The notes below the pieces were generated by a model. The model was not told the DNA's origin. It saw nothing but the letters and a program-made list of their open reading frames with translations, and ran no database searches. A stretch of 64,000 nt of DNA from CAVUNY01 sp963843535 (GTDB lineage Bacteria; Chloroflexota; Anaerolineae; Anaerolineales; Anaerolineaceae). The stretch spans positions 186,001 through 250,000 of the forward strand of contig CAWJKU010000002.1 in NCBI GenBank assembly GCA_963843535.1, read 5' to 3'. Both the position numbers and the translations under genes were made by a program. Of this stretch, positions 26,025 through 34,884 are shown one piece after another (position 1 is the stretch's first letter; each line of letters opens with the position of its first letter).

Positions 26025-27302
26025 TTACTTTCTTAAACGGTACAATGTCTCCCCGGCATGCGGAACAAGAAGTACGCCTTCGTGCTCTCGTCCGGCCCAC
26101 GATTCGGGGTGGATTGTTGCCGGGTCGCGATAACCAAGGTTCACCTTTGCGCAGCGCTCAGGTGGTATACCGGTTGCCAGGGTTACCTGGATGCGCGGTT
26201 TTTCGATGCCATTCTCATAACTCCCCATGCCCCGCAGGTGAGTGGAATGAGCAATCACGCCCCATGGGTAACCTTTATATTTTTCCCATTGTTTCACAAA
26301 ATAATCTCTAACGTGATAGCCGATTTCATCCAGCACTTTGCCGTGGGTGTAGGAAATTTCTGTGATGTGAGGTGCGTAAATAATTACTTCCCCGCCGTCG
26401 GCAATAACCGGCTCCATTTTATACATGCCCTTGGCGCCGGTCCAGATATCGTCGTAAAGGTGGGGCATCACTGACAACACCTGTTTATAAGGATGATCAA
26501 CGTATTTTACATGCACTTGAGATGAAAGATCCGCCGCAGCTGACCAGGAAGCATCCGGTTCTCCGGCAAATACGCCGCAGATCCCCTCGCTCTTGACCAC
26601 AGGACAAACAAATAGCTTAGGCGTTTTAATGTATGAGGCAGCTCTATTGACCACAGAACGCACAGGTGTGGATTTGGTCCCGATGATATTGTAGTTGGTG
26701 ATCAACGCGCCTAACCAATGTGTGAAATTAATAACTTCCGGCCCGCTGATCCCGGGAAAGAAATATTTATTTCCACCGGAAAACCCAACCACTTCATGGG
26801 GAAAAATTGGGCCGCAAACCAGGGCCAGATCATAATCCAGGACCATTTTATTAACCCGCACCGGCAGCTGCATGGAAAGCATACCATTGCTAAGTGATCG
26901 CGTTTCTTCCTCGCTGATTGTGCCTACGGTGATAAAAGTTTCGGGCAAATCCCAGCGATGGTTGTAAATCCCGATCCCGGCATACCTTGTGCGGCGTTCC
27001 TCTGCAGTAATTCCCAGGTGTTGGTTCAGAGCTTCTTCGCTCATTGGGGCGTGGGTACCCAAAGCGATTAAATAATCCAGCTGAGCGACCCGACCATGTA
27101 ATGCTTCGAAGAAAAGCGAAAAGAAAAGGGGTAAAGGCATTGTCCGGGTGCCATCCGGGACAATAACAAGAACACGCTGACCAGTAAGATCATAGGCCTG
27201 GAAGAATGAATCGGTGATCGTACGAACTTCATCTTCCGAAATGTACCGGTCAGTAAATCCCGTGCCAAAATATTTGTGGGTAATGCCTGCTACCATCGCC
27301 AT
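26025..27302 (-). CDS. LarA/DUF2088 family protein (nickel-dependent racemase-like)
   Basis: 425 residues from the ATG at 27302 (AAGGAG at 8 nt); a longer frame overlaps the SDR gene and is rejected. LarA-family landmarks: VIVPDGTRTMPLPLFF, GTHAPMSEEALNQHLG, HEVVGFSGGNKYFFPGISG and the C-terminal GVLLVPHAGETLYRL. LarA enzymes use a nickel-pincer nucleotide cofactor to racemise or epimerise 2-hydroxyacids; other members act on sugar acids such as D-gluconate, malate or phenyllactate. Lies 13 nt after an SDR gene and ~60 nt before the aldolase, suggesting a hydroxy/sugar-acid route. No larB/C/E maturation genes are in the window. Confidence 0.82.
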   Translation of the reverse strand: MAMVAGITHKYFGTGFTDRYISEDEVRTITDSFFQAYDLTGQRVLVIVPDGTRTMPLPLFFSLFFEALHGRVAQLDYLIALGTHAPMSEEALNQHLGITAEERRTRYAGIGIYNHRWDLPETFITVGTISEEETRSLSNGMLSMQLPVRVNKMVLDYDLALVCGPIFPHEVVGFSGGNKYFFPGISGPEVINFTHWLGALITNYNIIGTKSTPVRSVVNRAASYIKTPKLFVCPVVKSEGICGVFAGEPDASWSAAADLSSQVHVKYVDHPYKQVLSVMPHLYDDIWTGAKGMYKMEPVIADGGEVIIYAPHITEISYTHGKVLDEIGYHVRDYFVKQWEKYKGYPWGVIAHSTHLRGMGSYENGIEKPRIQVTLATGIPPERCAKVNLGYRDPATIHPESWAGREHEGVLLVPHAGETLYRLRK

Positions 27303-27315
27303 ATGAATTTCTCCT

Positions 27316-28149
27316 TTATACACCGCTAAAAGCTGAGAATCCGCCGTCAATGGGTACCACGATCCCAGTAACAAAACTGGATGCGGGTGATAACAGCCAG
27401 ATGACCGTGCCGGCCAGGTCCATAGGATCGCCAAAACGGTTCATGGGGGTATGGCCAATCACTGCCTTCCCTCGTGGGGTGAGTTCGCCAGTTTTTTCTT
27501 CCGTCATCAAGAAACGATTCTGTTCTGTCAAGAAGAAACCTGGGGCTATGGCGTTCACCCTGATATTTGGCGAATATTCCTGATTGATGTGAACCGCCAA
27601 CCACTGCGTAAAATTGCTGATCGCAGCTTTAGCCGCAGAATACGCAGGAACGCGGGTCAATGGTCGGAAGGAATTCATCGAAGAAATATTAATGATATTG
27701 CCATCTTTTTGGGCAGCCATTAATTTGCCGAACACCTGGCTGGGAAGCAGGGTGCCGATGAAATTCAGGTTGAAAACCCACTGCACTGCATCCGCGGGCA
27801 AGTCAAAAAATGAACTCTCGGCACTGGTAGTAGCCTGTTTTTTGTTGCCGCCGGCGCCGTTGATTAAAATGTCTACCCGGTTATAGGCATTGAGAACCAC
27901 ATCGGCAGCATTTTCAATGCTTTTCTTATCCAATACATCACATTGAACTGCAATCGCTTCACCGCCATCTGCCTTTATATCATTAACGACCCTTTGCGCA
28001 GCTTCAATAAATAGATCCAGCACAGCTACTTTTGCGCCGCATTTCGCCAGGGATTTGCTGATGGCGCTGCATAAGACCCCTCCGCCGCCTGTTACCACGG
28101 CTACTTTCCCTGCAATATTGAACAGGTTGATTAAATAGCTGCCGTCCAT
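27316..28149 (-). CDS. SDR family oxidoreductase, UxuB/YjmF-like
   Basis: 277 residues, AAGGAG 5 nt before the ATG. Rossmann motif KVAVVTGGGGVLCSAISKSL (a Cys replaces the usual last Gly), NGAGGNKKQATT, catalytic S in INISSMNSF and Y-x3-K in YSAAKAAI. The GGNKKQAT segment and length resemble the SDR-type mannonate/fructuronate oxidoreductases (Bacillus YjmF/UxuB), as far as I can recall. First gene of the SDR-LarA-aldolase operon, which makes a sugar-acid oxidoreductase plausible. The exact substrate is inference. Confidence 0.82.
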   Translation of the reverse strand: MDGSYLINLFNIAGKVAVVTGGGGVLCSAISKSLAKCGAKVAVLDLFIEAAQRVVNDIKADGGEAIAVQCDVLDKKSIENAADVVLNAYNRVDILINGAGGNKKQATTSAESSFFDLPADAVQWVFNLNFIGTLLPSQVFGKLMAAQKDGNIINISSMNSFRPLTRVPAYSAAKAAISNFTQWLAVHINQEYSPNIRVNAIAPGFFLTEQNRFLMTEEKTGELTPRGKAVIGHTPMNRFGDPMDLAGTVIWLLSPASSFVTGIVVPIDGGFSAFSGV

Positions 28150-28224
28150 GATTTCTCCTTGTGTGTAGTATTCCTGCTAATTGTACGGCAAGTCTGCCTG
28201 AAAATAAAACCTTTTAAGGAAAGC

Positions 28225-28845
28225 TCACAAAAATGATCTTGAAAGAAGAATGGTGATGGTGGTTAGATACCAATGAATTAAAAACGGGTATAAGAACGAG
28301 CGCGTCCTCCAGCCTATATACCCAAAAATCGTCCCACCAAAAATACAACTGATGGTCTCTAATTCTGGTTTGCCGAAATGAGCGATGGTGAATGGCACAG
28401 CCTGGAGAATAATGGCGTATGGGCCGCAAATGGGCAGCAAAGTAAAAAGAAGCAGACCACGAAAAACAAACTCCCATCCAAATAAGTCCATCGCATTGGT
28501 GAAGATCAGTCCGGCAGGATTTGACTGGTTTAATCCATAATACGCCTGAAAATCCGGTGTTCTGGCTATAAACACCATGACAGCCGTCATGAAGATCGAC
28601 CCGGCTATGGTAAACAAAATACCAGATTTCCAATCGCCGATGCGAAAACCGTACTCAGCCAGGGGCTGACGGTAAATTAACAAAACCAGGACCACGGGAA
28701 TTATCAGAAAGAGAAAGGCGTGATCCATCCATTTTTCCAGAAAGATCGCGTGATAGTGGTCGATCACGATCAGCAAAGTCGTAACGATAATTGTGGATGC
28801 GACTTTCCAGTCCATCCGGAGGTCAGACAACGCTAAAGTTTTCAT
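28225..28845 (-). CDS. CPBP family intramembrane protein (putative protease)
   Basis: 206 residues with about six membrane helices. CPBP (Abi/Rce1-like) motifs: motif 1 as WEFVFRG (one Glu kept of the usual EE), motif 2 FTIAHFGKPE with the conserved His, and a C-terminal FLIHWYL His. Family roles range from prenyl-protein processing to bacteriocin self-immunity. It follows the DegT aminotransferase gene by 16 nt and lacks an obvious Shine-Dalgarno, so translation is probably coupled. Function here unknown. Confidence 0.8.
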   Translation of the reverse strand: MKTLALSDLRMDWKVASTIIVTTLLIVIDHYHAIFLEKWMDHAFLFLIIPVVLVLLIYRQPLAEYGFRIGDWKSGILFTIAGSIFMTAVMVFIARTPDFQAYYGLNQSNPAGLIFTNAMDLFGWEFVFRGLLLFTLLPICGPYAIILQAVPFTIAHFGKPELETISCIFGGTIFGYIGWRTRSFLYPFLIHWYLTTITILLSRSFL

Positions 28846-28861
28846 AATCGATTATGAACAC

Positions 28862-30145
28862 CTAAGCCAATAGGGTGATGACCTTGTTTATTCCTTCGAT
28901 CGTTTCTTCAATATCCTGATTGGTGCCGAGGGGATTAATATTGAGATGAATTGCCCGTCCTAACAGGTCAAGTGATTTTCGGCAGGTTTCGGAGGTGTAT
29001 TGCGGAATATTATGCGCCCACTGCCAGGGGCCGGATTCACCGCTCCATTGCCTGTGATTGACAATTGGAATCCAATGCGTGTAAATATGATAATCAACAA
29101 CATCAGGACGATACAACACTGATGCGCCGATGTTTTCAGCTGAAAGCGCTTGCGTTATCCTGAGCGCTTGAGATGGTTCATTGGCAAACATGATAAGCGC
29201 GATGGCATTATCACCTGATGGATCAGGCAGACGTTGAAACGATAAGCCTGAAGCGCGAAGCGCAGGTGCGAGACCTTCGACCAACATCTGTTTTCTGGCG
29301 CGAAGCAAATCGAGCAAGCCATTCAACTTTTTCAACTGAGCCAGCGCAACGGCAGCAGTCAGTTCCGGCATGCGAAAATTAACTCCCCACATGGTTTCAT
29401 CATCAGGAAACTCGTACCGGCGGCCTGCAACTGGGTCATGAAACATGACGGCGCGTTTCCATACAGGCGTGCTGTTGGTGATGACTAACCCTCCTTCACC
29501 GCAGGTGATCACTTTGTTGAATTGCAGGCTGAAGCATCCAACTTCACCCAGCGTACCTAATTTTGCATTGTGGTAAGAAGCGCCATTCGCCTGGGCTACA
29601 TCTTCCAATACGGGGATCGAGTGCTTGCGGGCTATATCCAGTATCTCATCCATTTGAGCCGGTACTCCGCGCATGTGAACCACGACAATGGCTTTGGTCT
29701 GGGGTGTAATGTGGTTCTCGATGTCATTGGGATCCAGGGTAAGAGTGTCATCCACTTCCGCAACAACTGGAACAGCACCAACCGCTAAAACTGCTTCAGC
29801 AGTAGCGATCCAGGTATAGGCTGGAACGATTACCTCGTCTCCGGGGCCAACTTTCAATCCGTGCAAACCGCAAATTAACGCAGCCGTGCAGGAAGTAACC
29901 GCCAGAGTGTGGCTGGCGCCGGTGTATTCGCCAAACTCGCGCTCCAATTGCTCAACCTTGGAAGGGCCAGGATTCGGGCCGTAATAGCGAAATAACCGCT
30001 TGGAGCGGATCACTTCAATGACCGCTTGCTCTTCTTCATTTCCGATAAGCATCCCTCCGGGATAAATTGCCGGATCAGGATGTTTTCGCGCAGGGGGAGC
30101 GCCGTGGATCGCGAGATCTGAGAGTTGATAGGATTCTTTAGGCAT
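28862..30145 (-). CDS. DegT/DnrJ/EryC1/StrS family PLP aminotransferase
   Basis: 427 residues from the ATG at 30145 (AAGG at 5 nt); the longer frame adds a hydrophobic leader not found in the family. Landmarks: GASHTLAVTSCTAALICGLHGL, GDEVIVPAYTWIATAEAVLAVGAVPV, VLEDVAQANGASY and the lysine segment FNKVITCGEGGLV. The family transfers an amino group to keto sugars (sugar-nucleotide decoration, aminoglycoside or surface-sugar building). No other nucleotide-sugar genes are adjacent, so the product is unclear. Co-transcribed with the CPBP gene. Confidence 0.9.
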   Translation of the reverse strand: MPKESYQLSDLAIHGAPPARKHPDPAIYPGGMLIGNEEEQAVIEVIRSKRLFRYYGPNPGPSKVEQLEREFGEYTGASHTLAVTSCTAALICGLHGLKVGPGDEVIVPAYTWIATAEAVLAVGAVPVVAEVDDTLTLDPNDIENHITPQTKAIVVVHMRGVPAQMDEILDIARKHSIPVLEDVAQANGASYHNAKLGTLGEVGCFSLQFNKVITCGEGGLVITNSTPVWKRAVMFHDPVAGRRYEFPDDETMWGVNFRMPELTAAVALAQLKKLNGLLDLLRARKQMLVEGLAPALRASGLSFQRLPDPSGDNAIALIMFANEPSQALRITQALSAENIGASVLYRPDVVDYHIYTHWIPIVNHRQWSGESGPWQWAHNIPQYTSETCRKSLDLLGRAIHLNINPLGTNQDIEETIEGINKVITLLA

Positions 30146-30264
30146 AAATACCTTGGGGGTGAGAAAATGAATGTAAAGATATTGTATCCAAATTCCAATC
30201 AAAAGCCAGAGAGGCAAAATATTTCGCATAGCCATTTATCAAAATTCATCTTTCAAATAAATGC

Positions 30265-30270
30265 TATAAT
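30265..30270 (+). promoter_or_regulatory. Extended -10 element of the DHA2 exporter gene
   Basis: TGC-TATAAT, a consensus extended -10, lies 27 nt before the ATG at 30297. The -35 region is weak, as expected for this class. Confidence 0.5.
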
Positions 30271-30296
30271 TTTGCCTATCATTCCAAGATAACCCA

Positions 30297-31760
30297 ATGA
30301 ACACTCCACAGAATCAAAATTTGACTAAATGGTATACCATGGCAGCTGTCGCCATGGGCGTATTCCTGGCAACAATCGATGGCAGTATTGTTAATATTGC
30401 ATTACCAATCCTGGCTAGAGATTTGGAGGTTGATTTTGCGGTCGTCGAGTGGGTGGTGCTGGCTTATTTGCTGACCATTACAACCCTCATGCTTGGCATT
30501 GGACGCCTGGCAGATATGATTGGCAAGAAGAAAATTTATGTTTCGGGATTTGTCATTTTTACCCTAGGATCCGCCTTGTGTGGTTCGGTAAACCAGATTG
30601 GCTGGTTGATTGGATTTAGAGTAATTCAGGCTGTTGGCGCTTCGATGCTGATGGCATTGGGAACAGCGATTGTCACTGAAGCTTTCCCATCCCAAGAACG
30701 CGGGAAGGCACTGGGTATTATGGGCAGCATAGTGTCAATTGGAATCATCATTGGACCGACAATCGGTGGAGTTATCCTGGATGCTGCATCCTGGCAATGG
30801 TTGTTTTTTGTAAATGTTCCAATTGGTGTAATTGGCGTGTTGATGGTATTAAAATTTGTGCCTGCAATTAAACCGGTTGAGAGTGACCGGTTCGATTATT
30901 GGGGGGCCGGATTACTTTTCATATGTTTATTTTCACTGCTGCTGGGTTTGTCGATCAGCCAGGAATTGGGTTTTTCAGATCTAAAAGTAATTACCTTGCT
31001 TTTCGCCGCCGCAATTTCTCTTTTGAGTTTTATCCTCGTTGAGCTTCGCCAATCTCAGCCAATGATCGAATTACGCCTGTTTAAAAATGTGCTTTTATCC
31101 ATCAACCTTATCACCGGATTTTTGGGATTTATCGGTACTGCAGGTACAATGCTGCTTATGCCGTTCTATTTGCAGAACATTTTAAATTTTTCACCCCGCG
31201 AATCCGGCCTTTTGTTAGGCGTGGTGCCCCTGGTTGTAGGTTTCGTTGCACCCATCGCGGGTAACATCTCCGATCGAATTGGTCCGCGACCGTTAACCGC
31301 CATCGGTTTATTTGTATTGATGCTTGGTTTTGTGAGCGTCAGCACTTTGGATGGATCAACCACAGCCCTGGGTTATGCCCTACATTTCTTGCCTGTTGGA
31401 TTGGGTTTGGGGTTATTTCAATCTCCGAATAACAGCGCAATCATGGGTACAGCTCCAAAGAATCGCCTGGGTATCGTTTCTGGGATGCTGGCAATTACCA
31501 GAACCCTAGGGCAGACGACCGGGATTGCCATATTGGGAGCGGTATGGTCATCACGGGTAGGTTTTTATTTGGGCGTGAGTAATAACACCGCAGATACAAC
31601 CCAGGCTCCAGCGCCAGCGCAAATCGCTGGGCTGCATGACACAATCTACCTGGTGGTCGGACTGATAGCCATTGCATTCCTTCTCAGTCTTTGGGCTTTA
31701 TACCAGGCAGCAGGTAAAAAAGCCGCTGCCCAACCAAAGTTTCAAAGGTCAGTAGAATAG
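30297..31760 (+). CDS. MFS efflux transporter, DHA2 (EmrB/QacA) family
   Basis: 487 residues, about 14 membrane helices. N-terminal motif D1-like ATIDGSIVNIALPIL (DHA2 signature), motif A GRLADMIGKKKIYVSGF after helix 2, and motif C-like GIIIGPTIGGVI. It exports hydrophobic or cationic drugs or metabolites by proton antiport. Transcribed divergently from the DegT operon. Convergent with guaB, with a gap of only 4 bp and no visible terminator. No adjacent regulator. Confidence 0.9.
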   Translation: MNTPQNQNLTKWYTMAAVAMGVFLATIDGSIVNIALPILARDLEVDFAVVEWVVLAYLLTITTLMLGIGRLADMIGKKKIYVSGFVIFTLGSALCGSVNQIGWLIGFRVIQAVGASMLMALGTAIVTEAFPSQERGKALGIMGSIVSIGIIIGPTIGGVILDAASWQWLFFVNVPIGVIGVLMVLKFVPAIKPVESDRFDYWGAGLLFICLFSLLLGLSISQELGFSDLKVITLLFAAAISLLSFILVELRQSQPMIELRLFKNVLLSINLITGFLGFIGTAGTMLLMPFYLQNILNFSPRESGLLLGVVPLVVGFVAPIAGNISDRIGPRPLTAIGLFVLMLGFVSVSTLDGSTTALGYALHFLPVGLGLGLFQSPNNSAIMGTAPKNRLGIVSGMLAITRTLGQTTGIAILGAVWSSRVGFYLGVSNNTADTTQAPAPAQIAGLHDTIYLVVGLIAIAFLLSLWALYQAAGKKAAAQPKFQRSVE

Positions 31761-31764
31761 GCAA

Positions 31765-33249
31765 TTACGATTCTCCGCGCTGATAATTGGGAGCTTCGCG
31801 CGTAATCGTAATGCTGTGGGGATGGCTTTCTAATAAACCAGCATGGGTGATGCGCGTTAATTTCGTGCGTGTTTTCAGATCTCTCAAATCTTTCGCGCCG
31901 GCATACCCCATTCCCGATCGAAGACCTCCGACCAGCTGGTAGATAAAATCGCCCAACAAACCCTTATAGGGCACCATGCCCTCAACACCTTCGGGTACTA
32001 ATTTCCCGGATTTGCCCTGTCCAGAGCCATAGCGATCTTTTCCATATCCCTGTAACGCCCCCAGACTGCCCATCCCCCTGTATTCTTTGAAACGCCGGCC
32101 TTCGAATAAAACTACTTCGCCTGGGGCTTCGTCCAGTGCCGCCAGCAGGCTGCCCAACATAACCACATCGGCCCCGGCAGCGATCGCCTTTACCATATCT
32201 CCAGAATACTTGATACCTCCATCTGCGATCACTGGCACATCATACGGTTGGGCGGCCCTGGCGCAGTTATAGATTGCCGTCATTTGCGGCATACCGGCGC
32301 CTGAAATGATGCGGGTGGTGCATATTGAACCGGCGCCTACTCCAACTTTGACCCCATTAACGCCAGCTTTGATTAATGCGAGCGTACCTTCAGGCGTCAC
32401 CACATTTCCGGCAATTAATGGGATCTGAGGCCACTGACTTTTTATGCGATGGATGGTTTTTATAACACCGGCCGAATGGCCATGGGCGGTGTCGATTACC
32501 AATGCGTCAACACCTTTATTGATTAATAAATCTACTCGCGTTTCCAGATCGGCTCCTACTCCGACTGCGGCGCCGCACATTAAACGCCCGTGCGAATCTA
32601 CGGTGGCATTCGGATAATCGTGTTTTTTCTGAATATCTTTGACGGTTATCAGGCCTTTCAGGATACCATTTTCATCCACTAAAGGAAGTTTTTCTATGCG
32701 GTGCTTTTGTAAAATCGATTTTGCCTGCTCAAGCGTAGTTCCAACCGATGCAGTGATCAGGCCTTCACTGGTCATAAAATCACTAACCGGGCGGGATAAA
32801 TCGGTAGATTCGATAAAACGGATATCTCGATTGGTCAATATTCCTACCAGCTTGCCTTGAGGGCCCGCCACAATTGGGACCCCGCTGATGCGGAAATGTG
32901 ACATGAGATTTTCTGCATCCTGCAGCGTGGCATCCGGCAGAAGGGTGATCGGATTGCTGATCATCCCGGATTCGGATCTTTTGACTTTATCTACTTCCAG
33001 AGATTGTTCTTCCGGTGACATGTTGCGATGGATGATACCCATCCCACCTTCGCGAGCCAACGCGATCGCCATTCTCGAATCCGTGACTGTATCCATTGCG
33101 GCTGACATAATTGGGATTTTTAATCGGATGTTCTGCGTCAGCTGGGCCGACACGTCGACATCGGATGGTAAGACTTCACTATATCCAGGCACTATCAGGA
33201 TATCGTCAAATGTGAGTGAATCTTGGGTTTGGAACAATTCTTCGTTCAT
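31765..33249 (-). CDS. guaB: Inosine-5'-monophosphate dehydrogenase
   Basis: 494 residues with a CBS pair inserted at ~95-205 (the Bateman module). Catalytic-loop segment GVGAGSICTTRIISGAGMPQ contains the active Cys. Also VIADGGIKYSGDMVKAIAAGA, FEGRRFKEYRGMGSLGAL and the GGLRSGMGYAGAKDL segment. It oxidises IMP to XMP with NAD, the committed step of guanine nucleotide synthesis. Starts with AGAGGA near the ATG. Lies between the convergent exporter and the liv operon terminator. Confidence 0.97.
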   Translation of the reverse strand: MNEELFQTQDSLTFDDILIVPGYSEVLPSDVDVSAQLTQNIRLKIPIMSAAMDTVTDSRMAIALAREGGMGIIHRNMSPEEQSLEVDKVKRSESGMISNPITLLPDATLQDAENLMSHFRISGVPIVAGPQGKLVGILTNRDIRFIESTDLSRPVSDFMTSEGLITASVGTTLEQAKSILQKHRIEKLPLVDENGILKGLITVKDIQKKHDYPNATVDSHGRLMCGAAVGVGADLETRVDLLINKGVDALVIDTAHGHSAGVIKTIHRIKSQWPQIPLIAGNVVTPEGTLALIKAGVNGVKVGVGAGSICTTRIISGAGMPQMTAIYNCARAAQPYDVPVIADGGIKYSGDMVKAIAAGADVVMLGSLLAALDEAPGEVVLFEGRRFKEYRGMGSLGALQGYGKDRYGSGQGKSGKLVPEGVEGMVPYKGLLGDFIYQLVGGLRSGMGYAGAKDLRDLKTRTKLTRITHAGLLESHPHSITITREAPNYQRGES

Positions 33250-33309
33250 AAATCCTCTGAATTATTGCGCATTTATCTGAACAATTAAATGTGATCCGGA
33301 TAATACCAT

Positions 33310-33349
33310 AAAAAAGTCAGGCTGAACCCTATTGCGGTTGAGCCTGACT
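33310..33349 (-). terminator. Rho-independent terminator of the liv operon
   Basis: Stem AGTCAGGCT-x-AACC with GGTT-x-AGCCTGACT (13 pairs, one G-G mismatch) and a 7-nt loop. On the minus strand it is followed by TTTTTAT. It lies 20 nt after the livF stop. Confidence 0.85.
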
Positions 33350-33369
33350 CTCTTGTCCATAGGCGAAAA

Positions 33370-34077
33370 TTACATTCCTAAATAAGCCACTTTCACTTGT
33401 GGATTATTGGCGACCTCGCTGCTAGGTCCTGAAAGAACGATCCTGCCGGTTTCAAGGACATAAGCGCGGTGCGCAATGGAGAGCGCCATGGAGGCATTTT
33501 GTTCCACAAGCAAAATACTGGTGCCTTGCTGGTTAATTTCCTGGATGATCCGAAAGATTTCTTCGACCAAAAGCGGGCTTAGACCCATGGAAGGTTCATC
33601 CAGAAGGAGTAAGATCGGACGCGACATAAGGCCTCGACCGGTCGCCAGCATTTGCTGTTCACCACCCGATAAGGTGCCGCCCAATTGGCTGATTCTTTCT
33701 TTCAGACGGGGAAAGCTGGCGAATACCTTTTCCATGGATGCTTTAATTTCTGCAGCATCGCTGCGGGTATATGCGCCCATTTCCAGGTTCTCTCGTACTG
33801 AAAGCGGGGCAAAAATCTTGCGTCCTTCAGGTACGTGGCTGATCCCCAGCTTGACGATTTGTTCAGGAGGTGTTAATGAAATATTCTGGTCCTTAAATTT
33901 GATTGCGCCTGTCCTGGAGCGCAGCAAGCCTGAAATTGTGCGCAGGGTCGTTGATTTTCCAGCGCCATTTGCGCCAATCAAGGTAACAATTTCGCCTTGT
34001 TCTATATTGAAAGATACCCCCTGGAGAGCGTGGATCGCACCGTAGTAAACATTTAGCTCATCAACTTCTAGCAGCAT
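33370..34077 (-). CDS. livF: Branched-chain amino acid ABC transporter ATPase
   Basis: 235 residues, standard LivF length. Walker A GANGAGKSTT, signature LSGGEQQMLATGRGL and Walker B ILLLLDEPSMGLSP are intact. It overlaps livG by 17 nt. One of two cytosolic ATPases energising the LivHM permease. Confidence 0.93.
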   Translation of the reverse strand: MLLEVDELNVYYGAIHALQGVSFNIEQGEIVTLIGANGAGKSTTLRTISGLLRSRTGAIKFKDQNISLTPPEQIVKLGISHVPEGRKIFAPLSVRENLEMGAYTRSDAAEIKASMEKVFASFPRLKERISQLGGTLSGGEQQMLATGRGLMSRPILLLLDEPSMGLSPLLVEEIFRIIQEINQQGTSILLVEQNASMALSIAHRAYVLETGRIVLSGPSSEVANNPQVKVAYLGM

Positions 34078-34876
34078 TGGCTACCGCTCCCTTGCCTAAA
34101 TAGGCTTCGATCACTTTCTCGTTTTGCTGGATTTCTTCTGGGTCACCTCGCGCAATTATTTCACCAAAATCCATCACAGTAATGTGTTCGCACACACCCA
34201 TCACAACGCGCATTTGATGTTCGATTAAAAATATGGTGAGATCGAAACGATCATGGACAAAATGGATTAATTCCATTAATTGCACGATTTCGCGGGGATT
34301 CATACCCGCTGCGGGTTCATCCAATAAAAGAAGATGAGGGCGACAGGCCAGGGCGCGCGCAATTTCAACCCGTCTCTGTTCTCCGTAGGGAAGGTTCTTA
34401 ACCAGCTCATTTTGGATACTACCTAAATGAAATATATCCAGGAAATCCACTGCCTTATCGGTTAATTCTTTTTCTTCCTTGTCAAATCGTTTATTCCGGA
34501 TCAGGGCATCAATCATAGAATACCCAGATTTGGGATCAAAACCGATACGCACATTGTCGATTACCGAAAGACCAGGGAACAGGCGAATATTTTGAAATGT
34601 CCGCGAGATTCCCTTTAAGGTGATGTCAAATGGTTCATATCCAGCGATGCTGTTGTTTTCAAAAACGATATCACCAGCACTGGGTGTATATAAGCCGGTG
34701 ATTAAATTAAAGACGGTGGTTTTGCCAGCGCCGTTGGGGCCAATCAGACCGGCCAGATCACCCTGGCGAATTGTGAGATTGAAATCATAGACGGCGCGCA
34801 GGCCGCCAAAAAATTTTGTCAAACCGGTGACTTCTAAAACGGGAGGATGCGCAGAAGTTTGAGGCATATATTTCAC
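34061..34876 (-). CDS. livG: Branched-chain amino acid ABC transporter ATPase
   Basis: 271 residues. Walker A GPNGAGKTTV, NLPYGEQRRVEIARAL in place of the canonical LSGGQ (typical of LivG) and Walker B LLLLDEPAAGMNP. The C-terminal extension ...EEIQQNEKVIEAYLG is the LivG signature. Lies 8 nt after livM and overlaps livF. Confidence 0.93.
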   Translation of the reverse strand: MKYMPQTSAHPPVLEVTGLTKFFGGLRAVYDFNLTIRQGDLAGLIGPNGAGKTTVFNLITGLYTPSAGDIVFENNSIAGYEPFDITLKGISRTFQNIRLFPGLSVIDNVRIGFDPKSGYSMIDALIRNKRFDKEEKELTDKAVDFLDIFHLGSIQNELVKNLPYGEQRRVEIARALACRPHLLLLDEPAAGMNPREIVQLMELIHFVHDRFDLTIFLIEHQMRVVMGVCEHITVMDFGEIIARGDPEEIQQNEKVIEAYLGKGAVANAARS

Positions 34877-34884
34877 CGAATCTC

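Noticed and set aside
28214..28633. 139-codon overlapping frame in the CPBP gene, as a sign of frameshift.
   Set aside because: The 206-residue CPBP frame is complete with all motifs; the other is a shadow.
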